Notes under the pieces: generated by a model
What the model saw: only the letters and a program-made list of their open reading frames with translations
The model's database searches: none
Told to the model about the DNA's origin: nothing
Translations under genes and position numbers: made by a program
Shown here: piece by piece, positions 36,901 to 41,500 of the stretch
Layout of the letters: each line of letters starts with the position of its first letter
Position numbering within the stretch: the stretch's first letter is position 1
NCBI GenBank assembly: GCA_902772455.1
Contig: CACYAW010000057.1
Coordinates: forward strand, 1 to 41,500
Direction of reading: 5' to 3'
Source: an uncultured Bacteroidales bacterium
GTDB taxonomy: Bacteria > Bacteroidota > Bacteroidia > Bacteroidales > Muribaculaceae
Length of the DNA: 41,500 nt

Positions 36901-37283
36901 TGCAGTCCCGGATGCTCCTGGAGGTACGTGATCTCATTCTTGTACTGGAGCAGCATGTCCTGAAGGCCAGGTGCCAGGTTGTTGATGTCCTTCAAGGGAC
37001 GATCACCCACCATGAGGATTTCCTCGGCCCGGTCATCACCAGCAACCACGACAAAGGTTGTCGAGGTATTGTAGATGTAGTACACTGGCTGACTGATTTT
37101 CACATTGCCCATTTCAGCCTTGAGCAGTACGGGATTGAGTGCAGCCGGAGCCATCAGTTTACCCGCATAATAGTTTGTCAAAAAGCTTTGTGCTTTTTTC
37201 TGGGCTGTGACCTGATCGACAGGGGCAGCCATCATTGACACTGCTGTTAGTGCAGCAGCCAAACAGAATAACAATTTTTTCAT
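33945..37283 (-). CDS. C10 family cysteine peptidase with four Ig-like repeats, FN3 and dockerin tail, copy 4
   Basis: This 1112-residue secreted protease is the largest and an intact copy. It has a signal peptide (1-20) and a Spi-type propeptide (VYYIYNTSTTFVVVAGDDRAEE). Its catalytic residues are Cys181 (TGCPATSASM) and His336 (GGHAFNVDGY), with NFGWSGEGNAWC after. About residues 395-795 are four tandem HYDIN/ASPM-like repeats of roughly 98 residues, each opening with a NPTSL/NPAAL motif and ending in a G-T-A or G-Q-A turn. An FN3-like region, a GGLNKIIYFRSNYNG module and a dockerin pair (DVNHDNEVNIKD, DVKADGEVDIADV) follow. Compared with copy 2 it lacks two residues in ENVA-TLEV. It is probably cell-surface or secreted. 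The role could be degradation of dietary or host protein; the substrate is not readable. Confidence 0.93.
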   Translation of the reverse strand: MKKLLFCLAAALTAVSMMAAPVDQVTAQKKAQSFLTNYYAGKLMAPAALNPVLLKAEMGNVKISQPVYYIYNTSTTFVVVAGDDRAEEILMVGDRPLKDINNLAPGLQDMLLQYKNEITYLQEHPGLQVDPIVSPQNDPSLRGSDSGGTYLLDCNWDQEAPYWGQCKFTYNNKSYQCLTGCPATSASMVMYYWKYPTAATPEVPAYTMTLNDSYSVNVAALPSVTFDWNNMKNSYSSYTTAQGNAVATLMRYVGQAEKMAYGTDGSGISVYDAQNVADMFIFYGYDASTTRLVLKTNLNTGATLYSDSQWASLIQTEMAAGRPIVFMAVSSSAGGHAFNVDGYNSSTNKYHCNFGWSGEGNAWCSLNSFGYSSGWYSYTFNQYQQMVIGIQPGNGTTTTPVLTVNPTSLTYTGCSTGETYTKTFTVSGTDLRGNVTISSSNTSFTVSPSTLTAAQAEAGATITVTYKPTYSGTQTGTITVASSGAESKTVNVSGTATTTPKITVNPTSLSMSTTVGTPVTQTFTVTGTNLTGTVYLSCSGTGFSIDKNNITRSAASQGATITVTYNPTATGTHTGTVTLTSTGAEAVTVSLNGTAVGTPTITANPTSLSFNATVGETVTKTFTVTGNDLTGTVYLGVTGTGFTIDKTSINKNQATNGATVTVTYKPTTGGTHTGTVTLTSTGAQQVNVSLTGIATTTPTLAANPAALNFQTTVGTPVIKVFTLSAANLEGNVTLAVQGDEFAIDKTDIIPSAANNAAINVTYTPTAFGTHTGTVTITSPNAPTVTVALNGQADLVKYAPVMLPANEDYINLTKFRADWTDQTLDENVATLEVSAKPVEPEVELLSTVLGTDFTGSSTGYYAITLPAPWGGLNVRGGLNKIIYFRSNYNGDGSYGNITYTIPAGYENATFTLKITTSDTNDSKGNLTVATPQTSAVNHYFNIGNIGETYAWVVTASAGEKITITTPDDNYSPDIAKLEVYYGDATNRATLMATEEGDANYRLITGITNKFYTVEDLTAEGTFLYKVKALYLDGSESEWSNIEEVTLFENGHAFQLGDVNHDNEVNIKDATDLIDHLLGGTNFICEICADVKADGEVDIADVTALVDYLLNGGN
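34906..36090 (-). repeat. Four tandem coding repeats (Ig/HYDIN-like) in C10 copy 4
   Basis: Four units of roughly 297 nt encode domains opening with TVNPTSLTYT, TVNPTSLSMS, TANPTSLSFN and AANPAALNFQ. Units two and three are the most alike (FTVTG, LTGTVYL, GTHTGTVTLTSTGA shared), suggesting recent duplication. Confidence 0.85.
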
Positions 37284-37375
37284 AAGCGAATCATTTAATT
37301 AGGTATAATTAGTTGAAAAAAAAGGTCGCTTTTGTTTTATGCTCACCCAAATGACATGTTTTTGGTTACAACACG

Positions 37376-37408
37376 CAAAGATACATAAATCAAAAGTAAA
37401 ACTCCAAA
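37376..37408 (-). promoter_or_regulatory. Promoter of C10 copy 4
   Basis: Minus-strand TTTG (37408-37405) and TATCTTTG (37383-37376) are separated by 21 nt, with a leader of about 90 nt. The leader lacks the GATAATCATTTAAT motif of the other three copies. Confidence 0.75.
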
Positions 37409-37562
37409 TATTTTATAATATTTATCACAAACAACCCCTAATAATTAAGAATTAGATAAATCCGTATTTCGAGATTCGTTATAAAAATCGGCCTTTTCAC
37501 AGTTTAAATCGGGCACATTATAAAATTTAGTTAATTACTGTGCCACAATGGCGGGATTTAAG

Positions 37563-37570
37563 TAATTTTG
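37563..37570 (+). promoter_or_regulatory. -7 element (TAATTTTG) for the CDF gene
   Basis: TAATTTTG matches TAnnTTTG and ends 11 nt before ATG 37582. It supports that start over an in-frame codon at 37540. A -33 box is weak. Confidence 0.55.
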
Positions 37571-37581
37571 TGCCCATAGAA

Positions 37582-38514
37582 ATGAAACAAGAGAAAGACA
37601 TCATACAACGGCGCAACAGTGAGGAGAAACGGTGTACGCTGGTGGGCATGACAAGTGATGTGGCCCTGTCGGGACTGAAAATCGCCACGGGAATCGTGGG
37701 GCGTTCCAGTGCCATCCTGGCCGACGGCATCCACTCGATCAGCGACACGGTGACCGATGCGTTGGTCTATGCGATGGTGCGACTGTCGGGCAAAGGTGTC
37801 GATGAACGCTACCGTTACGGCAGGGGCAAGTTTGAGACTCTCGCCGCTTTCCTCATCAGCATTTTACTGGTTGTTGTAGCCCTGGGCCTGATGACCGAAG
37901 GGGCAAAAGATATATGGGCCTCACTTCATGGCGAGACCCTGGAACGGCCCCATACCATCGCGCTTGTTGTGGGAATCATTGCCGTGATTGTCAAGGAAGG
38001 CCTGTATCATTACACCCGCCTCAAGGGCCGCAAGACCGACAGCAACGCACTCAAGGCATACGCCTGGCACCACCGCGCCGATGCCTTGTCCACCGCGGCG
38101 ACCCTGCTGGGCGTGGCAGGAGCGATGTTCCTGGGTGAGCGCTGGAGAATCCTCGACCCGCTGGCAGCAATTGCCGTGAGTGTGCTCATTCTCGTACTCG
38201 CCTATCGCATGGGACGCCCTGCTGTCGAAGAACTGCTCGAGGTGGCACTGCCCAGCAAGGAGCAGGACCAGATAGCCGCCATTGTCAGCGCCACACCTGG
38301 GGTGAAGGCATTTCACAACCTGCGCACTCGCCGCAACGGCAATCTGCGCGTGGTGGACATCCACGTCAAGGTGGATGGCGACATGAGCGTCTCGCAGTCT
38401 CACGACATCACCCGCATGATAGAGCAACAGCTGGGCGACAAACTGGGCCAGGTGATGACCAACATCCACGTCGAGCCCTACCATGGGCATAACCATTGTG
38501 AGAAAAACGCTTGA
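37582..38514 (+). CDS. Cation diffusion facilitator (CDF) family transporter
   Basis: The 310-residue inner-membrane divalent-metal exporter (Zn2+, Fe2+, Mn2+ or Co2+ by family) has six membrane segments. The two metal-site motifs are LADGIHSISD (helix 2) and HHRADALST (helix 5), both with the expected His and Asp. A cytoplasmic C-terminal domain follows (LRTRRNGNLRVVDIHVKVDGDMSVSQSHDI, then NIHVEPYHGHNH). The His-rich tail may bind metal. The start is set by the -7 element. It is transcribed away from the C10 array and is followed 51 nt later by an ABC ATPase gene. Confidence 0.92.
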   Translation: MKQEKDIIQRRNSEEKRCTLVGMTSDVALSGLKIATGIVGRSSAILADGIHSISDTVTDALVYAMVRLSGKGVDERYRYGRGKFETLAAFLISILLVVVALGLMTEGAKDIWASLHGETLERPHTIALVVGIIAVIVKEGLYHYTRLKGRKTDSNALKAYAWHHRADALSTAATLLGVAGAMFLGERWRILDPLAAIAVSVLILVLAYRMGRPAVEELLEVALPSKEQDQIAAIVSATPGVKAFHNLRTRRNGNLRVVDIHVKVDGDMSVSQSHDITRMIEQQLGDKLGQVMTNIHVEPYHGHNHCEKNA

Positions 38515-38565
38515 CCAACGGGGGCCAACCCAAAAATAACAAATGACTAAAACAGACAACTGAAT

Positions 38566-39210
38566 TTGAAACAGATTGCATTAAATAACACCCTGCCACG
38601 CGTGTTTGCGGGCCATGAAGGAATCCACAGCGAAGTGTGGCAACAAGACATCACCTTGGAACGCGGCAAGCGCTACCTCATCAGCGCCGAGAGCGGCACG
38701 GGCAAGTCATCGATGTGCAGCTACATCTACGGTTACCGTCAGGACTATAGCGGCATGATCACCTTTGACGGGCAAGATATCCGCTCATTGACGGTCGCCC
38801 AATGGTGCGATGTGAGACAACGTCACATCGCCTATCTGCCTCAGGACATGCGCCTGTTTGGCGAACTCACCGCCATGGAGAACGTTGAGCTGAAGAACCG
38901 CCTGACGAACTTCAAGACACGTGAAGAAATCCTTCAACTATTTGAGGTCCTGGGTATTGCCGACAAAACAGACAGCCTAGCCAGCAAACTGTCCATTGGC
39001 CAGCAACAGCGTGTCGCCATCATCCGCACGCTGTGTCAACCGTGCGATTTCATCCTGCTCGACGAGCCGGTGAGTCACCTCGATGAAGAGAACAACCGCC
39101 TCGTTGCCCGCCTCATCACCCAGGAGGCGCAACGGCAAGGGGCCGGCGTGATAGCCACATCGGTGGGCTATCACCTCAAGATCGAAGGAGCACAAACCAT
39201 CAGCCTCTAG
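38566..39210 (+). CDS. ABC transporter ATP-binding protein (LolD/FtsE-like)
   Basis: The 214-residue nucleotide-binding subunit has a Walker A-like SAESGTGKSS (the usual first Gly is Ala), Q-loop YLPQD, signature LSIGQQQRVAI and Walker B FILLDEPVSHLD. Its size and helical-domain length fit the MacB/LolD/FtsE group that works with FtsX-like permeases, and such a permease follows 50 nt downstream. The start is TTG 38566: the conserved N-terminal strand begins right there and the only nearby ATG (38543) runs into a stop. Substrate unknown; lipoprotein release or envelope remodelling are family possibilities. Confidence 0.87.
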   Translation: MKQIALNNTLPRVFAGHEGIHSEVWQQDITLERGKRYLISAESGTGKSSMCSYIYGYRQDYSGMITFDGQDIRSLTVAQWCDVRQRHIAYLPQDMRLFGELTAMENVELKNRLTNFKTREEILQLFEVLGIADKTDSLASKLSIGQQQRVAIIRTLCQPCDFILLDEPVSHLDEENNRLVARLITQEAQRQGAGVIATSVGYHLKIEGAQTISL

Positions 39211-39225
39211 GCTATCGATGCCCTT

Positions 39226-39253
39226 CTCTAAACTCTAAACACTAAATTCTAAA
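39226..39253 (+). repeat. 7-nt tandem tract (CTCTAAA units)
   Basis: CTCTAAA, CTCTAAA, CACTAAA, TTCTAAA and a degenerate last unit lie 15 nt after the ATPase stop, ending 7 nt before the permease ATG. The reverse complement (TTTAGAG/TTTAGAA) resembles the tract at 22859. Confidence 0.8.
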
Positions 39254-39260
39254 CTTAATA

Positions 39261-40457
39261 ATGAACGATATCATCTGGAAACTGCTGCGGCAGCACATCA
39301 GCAGGGGACAACTCATCGGTTTCGCCATCGCCAACCTCATCGGACTGACCATTGTCCTGCTCGCCGTACAGTTCTACCGTGACGTGAGGCCCGTATTCAG
39401 TGACGAAGAAAGTTTCATCAGCAAGGATTACCTGATTATTACCCGTGCCGTGACGGGCGCCGGGGCCATGATGGGCAGCAATGGCGAATTCAGCGACGGC
39501 GACATCCAGGACCTGACCGATCAACCATGGTGTCGGCAGGTGGGACAGTTCATCAACAGTGACTTTGCCATCGACGCGCAATTGGGTGTGGGCAGTGGAC
39601 ACGCCATGCACACCCAGTTCTTCTTCGAAGCCATCCCCGATGAATTCATCGACATCGATCCCGCACAGTGGGGATTCACACCAGGCAAGCCCAAAGTGCC
39701 CGTGGTCATCTCACGCGATTATCTGTCACTGTACAACTTCGGCTTCGCGGCCACTCACGGCATGCCCAAAATCAGCGAAGGGCAAGCCGAGATGCTGCCG
39801 TTGGAGTTCACCCTGAGCGGCAATGGCCTGCGACAGGTGATGCCCGGACGCATCGTGGGCTTCTCCAACCGCCTCAACACCGTTATCGTGCCGCAGGAAT
39901 TCATGGAATGGGCCAACCAAAAGTTTGGTACTGGCGAGGAGCAACATCCTCAACGCCTGATTCTTGAAGTGAGCAGCCCCGGTGATGTCAAAATCGAACA
40001 ATACATGGACGAGCACCACTACGAGGTGGCGGGCGACAAGATGTCGTCGAGCAAGGCGAACTACTTCCTCACCGTCATCAGCGGCATCGTCATTGCAGTG
40101 GGAATTCTCATCAGCCTGCTGTCATTCTTTGTGCTCATGCTGAGCATCTACCTGCTGCTGCAGAAAAACACCCAGAAGATTCAGGACCTGTTGCTGCTGG
40201 GCTACTCGCCCAACCAGGTTTCCAAGCACTATATTATGCTCGTCGTGGGCCTTAATGCTGTTGTGCTCGTGCTAGCCATCGTGCTGATGCTCATCGGACG
40301 ACTGGCCTATATGGACATGATTCACGCCTTCGGCGTCAGCGGCGCCAGCGTGTGGGTCGCCATCCTTGTCGGCATCCTTATCATGGGAGCCATCACCGCC
40401 GGCAACATCCGCGCCATCCGCCGCAAGGTCGCCTCCCTCTGGCTCCACGAAAAATAA
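39261..40457 (+). CDS. FtsX/MacB-like ABC transporter permease
   Basis: The 398-residue protein has one N-terminal membrane helix (about 19-38), a large extracytoplasmic MacB-PCD-like domain (about 40-265), then three C-terminal helices (about 270-300, 320-345, 365-385) and a short basic tail (IRAIRRKVASLW). This is the classic FtsX/LolC/MacB type VII layout. It pairs with the preceding ATPase. These systems do mechanical work in the periplasm rather than classic import. No membrane-fusion or outer-membrane partner is adjacent. A 7-nt repeat tract separates it from the ATPase, but no terminator, so an operon is likely. Confidence 0.85.
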   Translation: MNDIIWKLLRQHISRGQLIGFAIANLIGLTIVLLAVQFYRDVRPVFSDEESFISKDYLIITRAVTGAGAMMGSNGEFSDGDIQDLTDQPWCRQVGQFINSDFAIDAQLGVGSGHAMHTQFFFEAIPDEFIDIDPAQWGFTPGKPKVPVVISRDYLSLYNFGFAATHGMPKISEGQAEMLPLEFTLSGNGLRQVMPGRIVGFSNRLNTVIVPQEFMEWANQKFGTGEEQHPQRLILEVSSPGDVKIEQYMDEHHYEVAGDKMSSSKANYFLTVISGIVIAVGILISLLSFFVLMLSIYLLLQKNTQKIQDLLLLGYSPNQVSKHYIMLVVGLNAVVLVLAIVLMLIGRLAYMDMIHAFGVSGASVWVAILVGILIMGAITAGNIRAIRRKVASLWLHEK

Positions 40458-40490
40458 TCCCGTGTGATCCATCGCTGAGATGTGAGCACC

Positions 40491-40513
40491 TTTAATGTTA
40501 TATTTACATTAAA
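40491..40513. promoter_or_regulatory. AT-rich inverted repeat upstream of the formimidoyltransferase promoter
   Basis: TTTAATGT - 7 nt - ACATTAAA is a perfect 8-bp inverted repeat lying 25 nt upstream of the -33 box. It has no T-run and is weak as a terminator; an operator is possible. Confidence 0.35.
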
Positions 40514-40537
40514 ACACACAAGTTCGGAGGGGAAAAA

Positions 40538-40569
40538 TTTGTTCAATAATATATAATGTAGTACTTTTG
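40538..40569 (+). promoter_or_regulatory. Promoter of the formimidoyltransferase gene
   Basis: TTTG (40538-40541) and TACTTTTG (40562-40569) are separated by exactly 20 nt. The -7 box ends 53 nt before ATG 40623. Confidence 0.82.
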
Positions 40570-40622
40570 TTGCAAAATTAACCTACTAACATAAAACAAC
40601 AACTTAAACTACTGATTATCAA

Positions 40623-41500
40623 ATGGCCATTATCAAACAAATCACCGATGAGATTGAACGTGTCAAGGGCGTGAAGCTGCTCGACGTGGACCCGGGCGAA
40701 GCAACCAACCGTACGGTTGTGACCTTTGTGGGCGAACCCGACGCAGTGCTCGAGGCTGCCTTCCAGGCAGTTGGCAAGGCTGGTCAGCTCATCGACATGC
40801 GTGGTCACCATGGTGCCCACCCCCGCATGGGTGCCACCGACGTGTGCCCGCTTATCCCCGTGGCCGGCATCACCCTGGAGGAGTGTGCCGAACTGGCCCA
40901 CAAACTGGCTGAGCGCATTGCCCGCGAACACAATATCCCCTGCTACTGCTATGAGGCTGCTGCCATGAAGCCCGGCCGCCAGAACCTGGCCGTGTGCCGC
41001 GCTGGCGAGTATGAGGCACTGCCCGAGAAGATGGGTAACCCCGAGAAGGGTCCCGACTTTGGCGACCGTCCCTTTGACGAGGGCGTAGCCCGCACGGGCT
41101 GCACCGCAGTGGGTGCCCGCGACTTCCTCATCGCAGTGAACTACAACCTGAACACCACCTCGACCCGCAGGGCCAACGCCATCGCCTTTGACGTGCGCGA
41201 GAAAGGCCGCCCCGTGCGTGAGGGCAACCCCATCACCGGCAAGATCGTCAAGGACGAGAACGGCAACAACGTGATGAAGCCAGGTACGCTGAAGGGCACC
41301 AAGGCCATCGGCTGGTACATCGACGAGTACAAGATCGCTCAGGTGTCGATGAACATCACCAATATCAACGTGACGCCGCTGCACGTGGCCTTTGACGAGG
41401 TGTGCCGCTGCGCCCAGAACCGCGGCATCCGCGTGACGGGTACCGAGATCGTGGGTCTGATGCCCAAGCGCTGCCTGATCGAGGCCGGCAAGTACTTCCT
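40623..41500 (+). CDS. ftcD: Glutamate formimidoyltransferase (3' end outside window; N-terminus unusually short)
   Basis: The visible 292 codons match the formiminotransferase N- and C-subdomains: GVKLLDVDPGEATNRTVVTFVG, LIDMRGHHGAHPRMGATDVCPLIPV (with the His catalytic region), GARDFLIAVNYNLNTTSTRRANAIAFDVR, and KAIGWYIDEYKIAQVSMNIT. The enzyme moves a formimino group from N-formiminoglutamate to tetrahydrofolate in histidine degradation. Family members begin with a conserved stretch containing ECVPNFSEGR, about 14-17 residues ahead of the MAIIKQITDEIERV seen here, and it is absent. The upstream codons do not encode it in any form I can find, and a good promoter lies right before. This may be a deletion or an error. 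The C-terminal end, and whether a cyclodeaminase domain is fused, is outside the window. Confidence 0.88.
   Translation, partial: MAIIKQITDEIERVKGVKLLDVDPGEATNRTVVTFVGEPDAVLEAAFQAVGKAGQLIDMRGHHGAHPRMGATDVCPLIPVAGITLEECAELAHKLAERIAREHNIPCYCYEAAAMKPGRQNLAVCRAGEYEALPEKMGNPEKGPDFGDRPFDEGVARTGCTAVGARDFLIAVNYNLNTTSTRRANAIAFDVREKGRPVREGNPITGKIVKDENGNNVMKPGTLKGTKAIGWYIDEYKIAQVSMNITNINVTPLHVAFDEVCRCAQNRGIRVTGTEIVGLMPKRCLIEAGKYF

Noticed and set aside
37540-37581. Upstream start for the CDF transporter
   Set aside because: The -7 element TAATTTTG lies within this stretch, so it would not be transcribed. ATG 37582 fits the family N-terminus.
38561-38568. TGAATTTG as a promoter for the ABC ATPase gene
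   Set aside because: It departs from TAnnTTTG and overlaps the TTG start codon that the conserved N-terminus needs.

Overview
The window looks like a chromosomal segment of a Bacteroidales bacterium, most likely a gut Prevotellaceae/Muribaculaceae relative. The evidence is the promoters, several of which match the Bacteroidetes pattern TTTG - about 20 nt - TAnnTTTG, the near absence of Shine-Dalgarno sites, and the gene families present: C10 (streptopain-like) peptidases with Ig-like and dockerin tails, bacterial GlnRS, a PAP2 phosphatase fused to a barrel-like domain, and glutamate formimidoyltransferase. I place the family by recollection of such proteins, not by a search.

Layout. (1) 1-1701: the 3' part of typA/bipA, closed by a terminator. 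(2) About 1823-15075: one apparent plus-strand operon of about 13 kb. It encodes a membrane Cache-sensor/PP2C-phosphatase/anti-sigma-type kinase fusion, a STAS antagonist, an outer-membrane beta-barrel, a 2417-residue NRPS (C-A-T-C-A-T-reductase), a MATE exporter and an Sfp-type phosphopantetheinyl transferase. This reads as a self-contained system: the switch proteins sense and regulate, the PPTase activates the carrier domains, the NRPS makes a dipeptide (probably N-acylated) released as an aldehyde or alcohol, and MATE plus barrel could move it across the two membranes. This is the most interesting part of the window. (3) 15126-16804: glnS, interrupted in its catalytic domain, then a strong terminator. 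(4) 17158-23875: a packed operon with tsaC/sua5-like, polyprenyl sugar-phosphate transferase, ClC, PAP2-barrel and fmt genes. (5) 24002-37283: four tandem C10 peptidase genes on the minus strand. Two are intact and two are broken. Three of the intergenic cassettes share promoter and terminator sequence. (6) 37582-40457: a cation diffusion facilitator gene, then an ABC ATPase/FtsX-like permease pair. (7) 40623-end: glutamate formimidoyltransferase, cut by the window edge and apparently lacking its usual N-terminus.

A cross-cutting oddity is that several conserved genes seem to have lost short internal segments of roughly 35-65 nt (glnS, two C10 genes, the formimidoyltransferase). This could be real decay or a systematic assembly problem. 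A second oddity is a family of 7-nt-period tandem tracts just downstream of three unrelated stop codons. No tRNA, rRNA, CRISPR array, transposase or phage gene was recognised.
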